From a virus, in IMG/VR virus record IMGVR_UViG_3300045921_000174, positions 1 through 43,051 of that record: a DNA stretch of 43,051 bases. One strand, given 5' to 3'. A program made the translations under genes and the position numbers. The notes under the pieces are model-generated. The model did not search any database. It worked only from the letters and a program-made list of their open reading frames with translations, and was not told where the DNA came from. This document shows, one piece after another, positions 22,625 through 30,090 of the stretch (position 1 is the stretch's first letter; each line of letters opens with the position of its first letter).

Positions 22625-22654
22625 ACTATACCACACCTGAAAGAAATCTGTCAA
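22625..22654 (-). promoter_or_regulatory. sigma70-type promoter for the tRNA-like gene
   Basis: TTGACA (22654-22649), 18-base spacer, TATAGT (22630-22625). Directly downstream, at the expected transcription start, is TGACATACAGGTCA, a copy of the TGAC-N6-GTCA dyad. Confidence 0.75.
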
Positions 22655-22706
22655 CACCATGAGAAACGAGTACCGGGCGCACGTATGGGCACGCCCGGCC
22701 AGCCGT

Positions 22707-23108
22707 TTACAGTTCCACGTCGGCAAGTTCCTCAATCGTGGTTTCGATCAACAGCCGCTTGGTCAAGCTCTGTTTGATCTGGTTCGCGATCTGCTCTGAG
22801 ATGAACTTCCGCATCTGCTCTTTCGGAGAGTCGTAGCGATTCGTCTTGAAGTGCTCCGCGAACGCCGCTTGGATCTCCCGGCGGATGATCTTCTCCACCG
22901 TTTCCTGTTTCAGCATCTTGCGGATCTCCGATGCAATCATGGATTCGATCATGGTTCGCATGGCGTCGGTGGTGAGGCCAAGGGTGTTCTTGATGTAGTT
23001 GGCGAACGACCGGTAGGCTTGCGCCTCAGTGATCGCGTATTCCGGCTTGCCATTCGGCTGTGTGATGATGGCGATGCCTTCGGCGCTAGGCCGCGTTTGC
23101 GTTTGCAT
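22707..23108 (-). CDS. hypothetical helical protein (133 aa)
   Basis: A 133-residue protein. The first third (GIAIITQPNGKPEYAIT) is strand-like; the rest is strongly helical with repeated charged heptads (MIASEIRKMLKQETVEKIIR, FISEQIANQIKQSLTKRLLI). GAGGAAAA is a good ribosome-binding site eight bases upstream. It overlaps the end of the preceding minus-strand gene by 23 bases. No family recognised. Confidence 0.75.
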   Translation of the reverse strand: MQTQTRPSAEGIAIITQPNGKPEYAITEAQAYRSFANYIKNTLGLTTDAMRTMIESMIASEIRKMLKQETVEKIIRREIQAAFAEHFKTNRYDSPKEQMRKFISEQIANQIKQSLTKRLLIETTIEELADVEL

Positions 23109-23515
23109 GGTATTTTTCCTCAGTTTTGGATGTCAAAGAACAGGGTTGCAACTGGAGTTCGCACAGATACCTGTACTTCCAGTCGCAAAGGAATTCGGCG
23201 ATCCGCTGGTCAAGCGCGCCGCGCAAAAGGAAATCCTTGTGCGACACGATGCCGTACAGACCAGTCGAGCTAGGTTCGTTGGGAGAGAGTCGCCGCCCGC
23301 GAATAATGCGGAACCGGGCAAGGGTATACCCCGGCAAATGGGCAGATATATGGAGAAGGAGGGACTTGCTGAACGACAGCCGGTGAAGCCGACCGTCTTT
23401 TGTCAAGCCGTAAATCTTGTCGTCTTGACAACCTTTGATGGGACAGATGTGCTTAGGCGGCTTGGCAGTCGCCGGGGCGGGGTTAGATGCAAGAGCAAGG
23501 TCGAGAGTTCATCAT
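23086..23515 (-). CDS. hypothetical zinc-type protein (start frame-disrupted)
   Basis: The well-coded part from about 23480 reads ...KHICPIKGCQDDKIYGLTKDG, with a CxxxxC pair, then RLHRLSFSKSLLLHISAHLP and FLCDWKYRYLCELQ. It has no ATG in frame. A promoter at 23522-23550 points to ATGATGAAC at 23515; dropping one A joins MMTLDLALASNP to the long frame. The restored protein has about 143 residues. A TTG at 23406 is the only other start and would lose the Cys pair. Function unknown. Confidence 0.6.
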
Positions 23516-23521
23516 GTTCAA

Positions 23522-23550
23522 TATGTAGCACAGTTCGACATGTGTGTCAA
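23522..23550 (-). promoter_or_regulatory. sigma70-type promoter with dyad
   Basis: TTGACA (23550-23545), 17 bases, TACATA (23527-23522); -35 region TTGACACACATGTCG carries the dyad. The ATG follows seven bases after the -10, so the mRNA may be leaderless. Confidence 0.65.
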
Positions 23551-23735
23551 TTCTTTCCGAAGAGAAATCGGAACAAATCTTTCAGGCCACCCATGACGTA
23601 CCTGACATTGGTGACGTAGCCGTCCCGGTTGGCGACGTTGCACACAACCGGCACAACGACGAACACGACGAACAGAAACGGAATGAACCACGTCAGGAAG
23701 TGGTACAAGATCAGACCGAAAGCAATGTCGAACAT
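23547..23735 (-). CDS. small membrane protein (62 aa)
   Basis: A 62-residue protein, nearly all of the first 32 residues hydrophobic (FGLILYHFLTWFIPFLFVVF and on), then a short loop and an aromatic basic end (LKDLFRFLFGKN). One or two membrane segments. It lies seven bases after the fibre gene, so it may be a late gene; a holin-like role would fit its size but is not shown by the sequence. Confidence 0.7.
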   Translation of the reverse strand: MFDIAFGLILYHFLTWFIPFLFVVFVVVPVVCNVANRDGYVTNVRYVMGGLKDLFRFLFGKN

Positions 23736-23742
23736 GTCCCTA

Positions 23743-24774
23743 TTATGTCACAGCCCAATGTAGTGTCGTGAGCGTTACCGGAAGGTTGTTGTTGGAATCG
23801 ATTTGAATCCCAACATGCGTCGGGGTCCCAATCCATGCGGCACGGGTGGTCGCGGCAAGAACATTAGAGAAATCGTATCCGTGATACGACATCGAAAAAG
23901 TCAAATTCGTTCCATCGTCAATCAACCGAAAGAACATACGATGGTCATTATTCGAGTAGACCAAACCTGTTCCGACATTCGAACTATAGCTTGTAACGCT
24001 GTTCCATTGCGCTACGCCTAGACTGATGCCGCCGCCCCACCCAATACCACAAGTGAGCAACCGACCATTACTGCTGTTGTAGAGAACAATACCGGCACCG
24101 GCATAATTGACCTGATTGAAATCGGCCATTCCCGCCCACGTTACTGTATACGGTGGCGTCGGGATCAATCGCGCACGAATTCGCACCTGATCTCCAGCGC
24201 TCCCCGGCGTTTTCAAAAAATGGGCACTCCCAATGCGGGACGTAGTAGCCACACCACCCTGATTGAACCACACCCACGTGGAATCATCCAGAGGATCATA
24301 TTTCGGACCCACATGAAAGGGTGTCCAAGTCGTTCCGTTTGAATGGTACAGATACGGATCGTCCGTCGTTTTATAAATCGCATTGGTGTTTGCGGCGGCT
24401 GATGGAAGCGCCGCATATGTGCCGCGAAGAAAATTCCCGGAACCAAACACTCCAACAAAATCCAGAAAAAGTTCCCATTTGGCAGCGTCCGTTCCCGGCG
24501 TCGTCGCGACATTCGCCACCTTCGCCACATAGGACCGCGTGAGGTAATGCACCATGTCATTAACCGCATACGACGTTCCGTTGTTCCACAGACCGCGATA
24601 GTTGACACCCAATCCAATCGGCCCGGTCGGTCCCGTCGCACCCGTGGCTCCAGTGATTCCAGTGGTCGAAACCAAAGTGTTCAGTTCATTCGCCACGTTC
24701 GTAAAGTTCGTGTTGATGATGGAACGGCTGTCCTTGATCGAAGTTGTTGCTGGAATGGGTGTAATCGTAGCCAT
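23743..24774 (-). CDS. collagen-like tail fibre/adhesin protein
   Basis: A 343-residue intact fibre. N terminus MATITPIPATTSIKDSRSII is the same baseplate-attachment type as the paralog at 6945-7965. A collagen-like GITGATGATGPTGPIGLG follows (residues ~39-56), then a carbohydrate-binding-type module (YRGLWNNGTSYAVNDMVHYL), a TTDDPYLYHSNGTTWTPF linker and a C-terminal beta domain with DGTNLTFSMSYHGYDFSNV. The C-terminal domain is about half identical to the paralog by eye. Predicted to bind the host surface. Late motif CTAAGTAC lies upstream. Confidence 0.88.
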   Translation of the reverse strand: MATITPIPATTSIKDSRSIINTNFTNVANELNTLVSTTGITGATGATGPTGPIGLGVNYRGLWNNGTSYAVNDMVHYLTRSYVAKVANVATTPGTDAAKWELFLDFVGVFGSGNFLRGTYAALPSAAANTNAIYKTTDDPYLYHSNGTTWTPFHVGPKYDPLDDSTWVWFNQGGVATTSRIGSAHFLKTPGSAGDQVRIRARLIPTPPYTVTWAGMADFNQVNYAGAGIVLYNSSNGRLLTCGIGWGGGISLGVAQWNSVTSYSSNVGTGLVYSNNDHRMFFRLIDDGTNLTFSMSYHGYDFSNVLAATTRAAWIGTPTHVGIQIDSNNNLPVTLTTLHWAVT

Positions 24775-24782
24775 TGCAAAGA

Positions 24783-24790
24783 GTACTTAG
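24783..24790 (-). promoter_or_regulatory. late promoter motif CTAAGTAC
   Basis: Eight bases upstream of the fibre ATG at 24774, divergent from the motif at 24806. Confidence 0.6.
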
Positions 24791-24805
24791 GTCACAGGCC
24801 GCACC

Positions 24806-24813
24806 CTAAATAC
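24806..24813 (+). promoter_or_regulatory. late promoter motif CTAAATAC
   Basis: Seven bases upstream of the ATG at 24821. It forms a back-to-back pair with the minus-strand motif. Confidence 0.7.
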
Positions 24814-24820
24814 CACAAGA

Positions 24821-27800
24821 ATGCCACGGCCACCGCGTCAAAAAATCACGCCGCACATTGCCAACCAACTATCAGACGTAGTGCGGATGGAATACCCACG
24901 CTTCGTACAGTTTCTCGAAGCGTACTACAACTGGCTCGAAACCGCCGGTGCGGTCGTATTCCGGGGCAAACTGGTCAATGTTCTCCCGCAAGCGGTCGTC
25001 CTCCCACAGACAGCTTCACCGAACGACCACGCATACAACGGTCTGTTCATCATTGTCGAAAACGGCCCGGCCAAAGGACACACCCGCCGGGTTACCGGAT
25101 ACGACGGCGCAACGCGCATGCTCCATCTGGAAACCGCGTGGGAAGAGGGACAATTCCCTTCAGTGAATTCCCGCATCGTTTTGCGGGATTCGCTTCACCC
25201 GCAACGGCTGGAAGACTATTCGAACATTGACAACACTCTTGACGAATTCGTCGAAGAGTTCTCCCAACAGTTTCTCAGCCAACTTCCGGGGACAACGCTG
25301 GCGGACAAGCGCCGCCTCATTAAGCGCATCAAAGACTTCAACCGGGCGCGCGGCACAGAGAAGAGTTTTGAACTGCTCTTCCGCATTCTGTACGACAGCG
25401 AAATTGAATTCTACTACCCGAAGGTGGATCTGTTCCGCACCAGCGACAATCACTGGTATGTGAAGCGGGTCGTCCGTATTCCCGCGACGGAAGAGAACCG
25501 GGCCAAGCTATTCGGCTGGCGCGAACGCCGTCTGGTCGGTGAAATTTCGGGCGCAACAGCCAAGATCGAACTATCCGTATTGATGCGGGTCGGGTCCATT
25601 CAGTATTTCGAACTGTACCTGTCCAACATTGACGGTAACTTCTTCGCGGCACCGATCAATCCCATGTTGCCGGATGCGGTCAATCAATTGGCCGAACCGG
25701 TCAAGATCACCTATCCGTTCGAACCGGAGCAATCAACCGAACCGCAAGGGGAGTTCTATCGCCCCGGCGGATCGCTGGAAGAGCCGCGTTCGATCACCGA
25801 ATACGATCAACCGTATCGCATTCTCATTGCAATTGACATCATCAACGGCGGCGACGAATATGCAGTAGGTGACTTGATTGACGTGACCGGCTGTTCGTTG
25901 CTTCCGGGCAAAGGCATCATCACCAGCGTCGAAACCAAACTGTTCCGTGGTCGTTGTTCACCGCCGCCGGAAGGTGGATACTTCGAACCGTACTTCGGAC
26001 CCGACACGTCATGGGACGACTTCCCGACGTTCCCGAATCCACAACAGATCGGCACATGGGGCAAACACTTCTGGTCGGATGTGAACATCGTCCTGACAGA
26101 AGACCAGATCATTTCGGACAACGAAATCCAGCTTGCTACGAACGAATCCGGGATTGACGATTTCTTCCGGGGTTTCGACATCACGCTGACGAACGGCACT
26201 GGAAAGGGACAGACCCGTAAGATTCTGTCCTACGACGGCATCAACAAAGTAGCGCTGGTGGATACGCCGTGGGATGTTTTACCGGACACCACGACAGAAT
26301 ACAGCATCTTCAAAATACGCGGCCCGGCGAAGAAAGCGAAAGTCATCGATCCCGGCCTTGGGTTCTACTGCGAACCGACCGTCGATTTCAGCCCGTCACC
26401 CACCGGAAGCGGTGCGACCGGGCGCGCAATCCTTGGTGTGCTCAACGAAGCGCCCGGTAAGTTCCTGAACCGGAAATCGTTCGCCAACTCCGACAAGATC
26501 ATTCAAGACTCTCACTACTGGCAAGACTTCAGCTACGACATCCGGTCAGGCGAAATGCTCAGCCGGTACCGGGACGTTGCCAAGGCACTGTTGCACCCGG
26601 CTGGCATGATGATGTTTGGGTCCGTCCACATCAAATCCATCGTCAATAAGAAGCGGTTCCATGATACTGTCCGCGAATGGATCATCGAACTTGGCACCAA
26701 GTTCTTCGACGAAACTCAGATCGATTTCGCCCGGCGGTTACTCATCAAGTGGACCAGCTACGGCGGCGTGATCGGCGGTACCTATGGCCGCTTCGGATCG
26801 GAGCGGAAGTTCCGTCTGTTCCACCCGAACGAAAACTTCAATCTGCAATACCCGCCGCCGAACGAACAGTACTACCGTGGTTCGGTGACGGCGAACACAC
26901 AGATCGCCCACTTCCAGAACCGGACGATCTATGATTTCGTCAACTTCCCCAAACGCCGCTTCACGCTGGCCGGGGACAGCTTCATCAAGATCGACAACAC
27001 TGAAGGCGTAGGCCGCGCCGGTATCGTGGGCGTCAGCATGCGCGCGATTGAACGCGCCAAGTTCTACGGATTCCCGCCGTTCGACGGATTCAATCAAACC
27101 TATCCGCCACCGAACGAAGTGTATTGGGCGACCAACGTTGCCAACACACAGATCAGCGCGTTTCAGAATGTACGCATCGACCGGGCCGCGATTTCTTCTT
27201 CACGGAACCGGAACAACATTGTTGGTGACGCTTACATCAACATCACCAGCATCACTTCCGGTGTGCCGCTGGTCGGCAACCTGATCGAATACGACTTCAT
27301 CCAAGGGTCCGACGATCAGTTGATCTACAATGTATCGCCGAACGGCGGCGGTCTGTTCAATGCTCTACGCGGTATCAATGCCGCGTCGGACACCGATGAT
27401 CCTGACTTCGTGACAGAAGGACTGTTCTTCACGACCAACGGCCAATTGGTCAACGGCGACGCAATTCCACGCCAGCGTAGGTTCTTCAGCATGTTGCTCG
27501 TTTTCCGCGTGGCAGACTTGTCCGTCGCCCGGACTCTCATCAGCAACATTCCCGATGCGAACTCTGATGGTTTCTCACTGGACGTTCTGGCCGATGGCCG
27601 TTTGTCTCTCCGGGCGCAAGATGGCAGTATTGCCCAAGTGCTCCAAACGATACCGGGCATTATCTCTGCGAACCAATGGTACATGGCGGCAATTCGCGTC
27701 AATGGCCGTCGCATCACATTGAACGTCAACAACAGCCTGAAAATCACCAAGCAACTTCTTGGGTACCCGGCTTTGCCGCCGGACGCACAGTCGCCGTGGC

Positions 27801-28060
27801 TCATGGGTTCTCCGTCCATCAACTACACAACCGACACCACAGATCCGGGCGTTTTCGCCAAGACTCTTCCGGGCCGGTCTACGTTTATGCAGATGACGAA
27901 CTCCACACCGGGCTTCACGACGAACACCCACGATGGATTCCTGTCCTACTTCATCTATTACGACCGTCCGCTCGAAGATGATGAAGTGATGGCGGCGTAC
28001 TACGGACTGTCCACCCGGCTGGTTTCGCGCAACATCAATTTGCCCGCCGTCGAACTCTAA
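24821..28060 (+). CDS. large baseplate/tail structural protein with C-terminal LamG-like domain
   Basis: A 1079-residue protein. The N-terminal ~220 residues (YPRFVQFLEAYYNWLE; YSNIDNTLDEFVEEFSQQFL; ARGTEKSFELLFRILYDSEI) match a T4-like cyanophage-type baseplate protein family that takes the place of gp7/gp10 proteins. Two copies of a G-x-G-x-T-R-x-I-x-x-Y-D-G module occur near residues 84 and 460. A second pair of ~84-residue repeats starts near 673 and 757 (YPPPNEQYYRGSVTANTQIA; YPPPNEVYWATNVANTQIS). Residues ~885-1060 look like a laminin-G/concanavalin sandwich (ISANQWYMAAIRVNGRRITL; FIYYDRPLEDDEVMAAY), a sugar-binding fold. Late promoter upstream. Confidence 0.88.
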   Translation: MPRPPRQKITPHIANQLSDVVRMEYPRFVQFLEAYYNWLETAGAVVFRGKLVNVLPQAVVLPQTASPNDHAYNGLFIIVENGPAKGHTRRVTGYDGATRMLHLETAWEEGQFPSVNSRIVLRDSLHPQRLEDYSNIDNTLDEFVEEFSQQFLSQLPGTTLADKRRLIKRIKDFNRARGTEKSFELLFRILYDSEIEFYYPKVDLFRTSDNHWYVKRVVRIPATEENRAKLFGWRERRLVGEISGATAKIELSVLMRVGSIQYFELYLSNIDGNFFAAPINPMLPDAVNQLAEPVKITYPFEPEQSTEPQGEFYRPGGSLEEPRSITEYDQPYRILIAIDIINGGDEYAVGDLIDVTGCSLLPGKGIITSVETKLFRGRCSPPPEGGYFEPYFGPDTSWDDFPTFPNPQQIGTWGKHFWSDVNIVLTEDQIISDNEIQLATNESGIDDFFRGFDITLTNGTGKGQTRKILSYDGINKVALVDTPWDVLPDTTTEYSIFKIRGPAKKAKVIDPGLGFYCEPTVDFSPSPTGSGATGRAILGVLNEAPGKFLNRKSFANSDKIIQDSHYWQDFSYDIRSGEMLSRYRDVAKALLHPAGMMMFGSVHIKSIVNKKRFHDTVREWIIELGTKFFDETQIDFARRLLIKWTSYGGVIGGTYGRFGSERKFRLFHPNENFNLQYPPPNEQYYRGSVTANTQIAHFQNRTIYDFVNFPKRRFTLAGDSFIKIDNTEGVGRAGIVGVSMRAIERAKFYGFPPFDGFNQTYPPPNEVYWATNVANTQISAFQNVRIDRAAISSSRNRNNIVGDAYINITSITSGVPLVGNLIEYDFIQGSDDQLIYNVSPNGGGLFNALRGINAASDTDDPDFVTEGLFFTTNGQLVNGDAIPRQRRFFSMLLVFRVADLSVARTLISNIPDANSDGFSLDVLADGRLSLRAQDGSIAQVLQTIPGIISANQWYMAAIRVNGRRITLNVNNSLKITKQLLGYPALPPDAQSPWLMGSPSINYTTDTTDPGVFAKTLPGRSTFMQMTNSTPGFTTNTHDGFLSYFIYYDRPLEDDEVMAAYYGLSTRLVSRNINLPAVEL

Positions 28061-28061
28061 A

Positions 28062-28143
28062 TTGACATAGATGTGCTACGATTGATCGTATGAACTTCAT
28101 GCGATCAATCTGAGCGCATGCAATCGCCCACGTCCGTTGGGCG
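28062..28143 (+). promoter_or_regulatory. structured leader of the HNH gene
   Basis: TTGACA (28062-28067) is followed by a perfect 9-bp hairpin GATTGATCG/CGATCAATC (28080-28088, 28102-28110) and a 6-bp hairpin CGCCCA/TGGGCG (28125-28130, 28138-28143). A very short GTG frame with a strong AGAGGAAAGGA ribosome-binding site (28183 region, MKTRP) precedes the gene. The -10 box is not clear. The arrangement may regulate the HNH gene after transcription begins. Confidence 0.45.
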
Positions 28144-28212
28144 AAAACCCGAAATTCATTCAGAGGAAAGGAACAAACGTGAAGACACGACCTTAACGTA
28201 CAGGAGAACCCT

Positions 28213-28728
28213 ATGTTGAAAGTGAACGATGCCGTCTTAGTGCTGAACGCCAACTATGAGCCGATTAACATTGCCCCGCTACGCCGGGCGTTTAATCTGG
28301 TCATCAAGGGCATCGCTCACGTCGAAGAGCACAATGGAGTCGTGGAAGCTGGCAAGGCTTCCTACAAGATTCCGTCAGTCATTCGGTTGGTGAGCTACCG
28401 GCGTATCCCGCACTTCAAAATCAGCCCGTCCCGGCGCAACATCTTGCAGCGTGATGACTACACGTGCCAGTATTGCGTCAAACGGCTTACCGCTCAAGAA
28501 TTGACCTTGGACCACATCATGCCACGTTCGCGCGACGGGCGGTCCACATGGGAAAACTTGGTCGCGGCTTGCTACAAGTGCAACCACCGGAAGAACGACC
28601 AGACGCCGGATGAAGCGGGCATGAAGTTGCACCGCAAACCGATGCCGCTGTCGATCCACACCAATCGTCATGTGCTCCGCTCAGCCGGAAAGAAATTCGA
28701 GGCTTGGCAGAAGTACCTGTTCTACTAA
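28213..28728 (+). CDS. HNH endonuclease
   Basis: A 171-residue HNH protein. An N-terminal domain (DAVLVLNANYEPINIAPLRR) typical of the phage/bacterial HNH family is followed by CQYC (85-88), LDHIMPRS (His101 metal/catalytic) and ENLVAACYKCNHRKND (Asn, CxxC, final H/N). It cleaves DNA with a single metal; in phages such enzymes are homing endonucleases or assist packaging. No intron or disrupted gene is seen next to it, so it is free-standing. AGGAGAA lies ten bases before the ATG. Confidence 0.92.
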   Translation: MLKVNDAVLVLNANYEPINIAPLRRAFNLVIKGIAHVEEHNGVVEAGKASYKIPSVIRLVSYRRIPHFKISPSRRNILQRDDYTCQYCVKRLTAQELTLDHIMPRSRDGRSTWENLVAACYKCNHRKNDQTPDEAGMKLHRKPMPLSIHTNRHVLRSAGKKFEAWQKYLFY

Positions 28729-28732
28729 AGGA

Positions 28733-28764
28733 AAGGCCGGGATTGCTCCCGGCCTTCACGTTTT
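28733..28764 (+). terminator. rho-independent terminator of the HNH gene
   Basis: 9-bp stem AAGGCCGGG/CCCGGCCTT with a 6-base loop, then CACGTTTT. The T run touches the ATG of the next gene. Confidence 0.75.
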
Positions 28765-29010
28765 ATGGCAATGATTATCGAACCCAAGTACAAATGGTTC
28801 CGCGTTGATCTCAGCGATGGATTCGAACTCCACATCGGCAACGTCGGGCGGGATGATTTGCCTTACAGCATTTCATGGTTCTCCCTGTTCGTCGATCTGA
28901 GCGCGCCGAACTATCGCTGGTACTGGACAGGTGTCGATCACTACGACGCCCGGCCCTACCTTGCCTTCGGATGCGGACTGTTCCGCGTCAGCTTGCATTG
29001 GTGGAATTGA
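28765..29010 (+). CDS. hypothetical protein (81 aa)
   Basis: An 81-residue protein rich in aromatic residues (YKWFRVDLSDGFELHIGNVG, then YRWYWTGVDHYDARPYLAFG), probably a small beta domain. It starts at the very end of the terminator and has no Shine-Dalgarno sequence, so how it is expressed is unclear; readthrough from the HNH gene is one option. It overlaps the minus-strand gene below by 23 bases. Confidence 0.65.
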   Translation: MAMIIEPKYKWFRVDLSDGFELHIGNVGRDDLPYSISWFSLFVDLSAPNYRWYWTGVDHYDARPYLAFGCGLFRVSLHWWN

Positions 29011-29191
29011 ACTGGTACATCGGGATAGTAGCCGTTTTGACGACTTCCGAAGATCCTTCCTCCACCAAAGACACGGATACATTGTCGGCATCGACCGGCG
29101 CGGCATCGGCGATCAGAAATGGAGCGTTGTCAATGTTGATATAGTTTCCGATCTGGAATCGGTGTTCAGGGAACAGCTTCTTGAATTGCAT
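28988..29191 (-). CDS. hypothetical protein (67 aa)
   Basis: A 67-residue protein with a strand-rich pattern (HRFQIGNYINIDNAPFLIAD, then VSVSLVEEGSSEVVKTATI). GAGAG precedes the start. The sequence GGATAAATGAG upstream is a faint match to the late motif. No family recognised. Confidence 0.65.
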   Translation of the reverse strand: MQFKKLFPEHRFQIGNYINIDNAPFLIADAAPVDADNVSVSLVEEGSSEVVKTATIPMYQFNSTNAS

Positions 29192-29240
29192 ACACTCTCA
29201 TTTATCCCGGACAGGGAAACGAGAATTTTTCACTTTGCTC

Positions 29241-29269
29241 TTGACATATGAGTCGAGCCTTGGTATCCT
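29241..29269 (+). promoter_or_regulatory. sigma70-type promoter of the candidate ncRNA
   Basis: TTGACA (29241-29246), 17 bases, TATCCT (29264-29269), with the dyad TTGACATATGAGTCGAG at the -35. No open frame with a ribosome-binding site follows for about 290 bases. Confidence 0.75.
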
Positions 29270-29275
29270 GAAAAT

Positions 29276-29541
29276 GTAATGAGGCCCGCTGGTCAGCCAA
29301 AAGGTGAGACTGGAAATACTGTTCCGAAGGCCAAGGAACTACGCAGCGGAATAAGGCGACCGCTGAACCGATGTTAGAGCGCAACCGATGTCTCACAAGG
29401 CACCGGTCGGTCAACGAAATTGCAACAGCACGCTGGCAGGAATGCCTGTGGAGTGCCCTTGAGTGGGTTCTTTCGACCGAATGACATTGGGGATTACCGC
29501 AAGGGACAGGACCCCGTGATGGACGCATCACGGGGTTTTTC
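29276..29541 (+). ncRNA. candidate structured non-coding RNA (~265 nt)
   Basis: This is the only gene-free stretch above 300 bases (29192-29566). It is bounded by a promoter and a strong terminator and contains nested helices: GTGAGAC/GTCTCAC (29304-29310 with 29390-29396) enclosing GTTCC/GGAAC (29321-29325, 29335-29339) and CAGCGG/CCGCTG (29344-29349, 29360-29365); CGGTCG/CGACCG (29404-29409, 29474-29479) enclosing GCAC/GTGC and GGCA-GGAA-TGCC, which ends in a GNRA tetraloop. AACCGATG occurs twice. It does not match RNase P, tmRNA or tRNA consensus. Role unknown; it could be a regulatory RNA, anti-defence RNA or structural RNA. Confidence 0.6.
29511..29541 (+). terminator. rho-independent terminator
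   Basis: 9-bp stem CCCCGTGAT/ATCACGGGG with a 6-base loop, followed by TTTTTC. It ends the candidate ncRNA just before a late promoter. Confidence 0.92.
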
Positions 29542-29554
29542 TTTCACCCTACCT

Positions 29555-29562
29555 CTAAATAC
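29555..29562 (+). promoter_or_regulatory. late promoter motif CTAAATAC
   Basis: CTAAATAC, then TGAC, then ATG at 29567. Confidence 0.7.
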
Positions 29563-29566
29563 TGAC

Positions 29567-30090
29567 ATGCTTTCCTTCGGAACATTCCTAGCAGAATCAC
29601 GGCTTTCGGTCAAGACTTCCGTGGGTTCGATCTCTTCGCGGTCATTCTCCAAATCGTTCAGAAGCTCGAAGCATTGGCTGAACACGACGCCCGGAAAGCA
29701 AACAGCATCGACATCGCCTTCTCCGATCTGATGTTCACGTCGAAGTATCAGATCAATGGTCCCCTTCCCAAGAGGGAACATTACGCCGAAGACATGCTTC
29801 TTCGATTGGTCCAAGAGATGTCGAAGATGAAACTGAATCTAGCCGAACCGAAGTCGTGGAACGTCAATCTCCGTGTCTACGATGACGGAGTGGATGAGTA
29901 CGACACGCACATCGTCTCCGGTGGCACCGCCGCACGGTGGGCCGAATCGACGGCCAACAAACTGGACCAGATTTTTTCGGTGACTCACACCGAACCAGAA
30001 ATCGGCTTCGCTGGTGTGATCGACGGAACCTTGGAAGAAGGCATCTTGAAATCCATCTTGGCGCACTACACCGACAAGTTCCGGTTCTAA
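29567..30090 (+). CDS. capsid-targeted protein (frame-disrupted)
   Basis: ATG 29567 begins MLSFGTFLAES, a capsid targeting sequence placed by a late promoter. Right after it the reading must move to the -1 frame (AFGQDFRGFDLFAVILQIVQ, then KLEALAEHDARKANSIDIAF) and ends at 30090; a G missing from CGGCT near 29601 explains it. The restored protein has about 174 residues, alpha/beta, with SKYQINGPLPKREHYAEDM and a closing IDGTLEEGILKSILAHYTDK. No enzymatic motif is seen. The 29674 ATG is the first in-frame start of the main part, but it would remove the targeting sequence. Confidence 0.7.

Noticed and set aside
23029-23619. 196-residue plus-strand frame
   Set aside because: Covers two minus-strand genes and a minus-strand promoter; no ribosome-binding site and unbalanced composition.
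28213-28728. Homing endonuclease inside an intron or intein
   Set aside because: The flanking genes are complete and no splice-like structure is visible, so it is treated as free-standing.
29276-29541. RNase P RNA, tmRNA or group I intron in the gene-free stretch
   Set aside because: No recognisable conserved cores of these RNAs, and no split gene on either side.
29420-29731. 103-residue frame across the ncRNA terminator
   Set aside because: Only its last part from ATG 29567 is supported (the capsid targeting sequence); the upstream part runs through the ncRNA and terminator.
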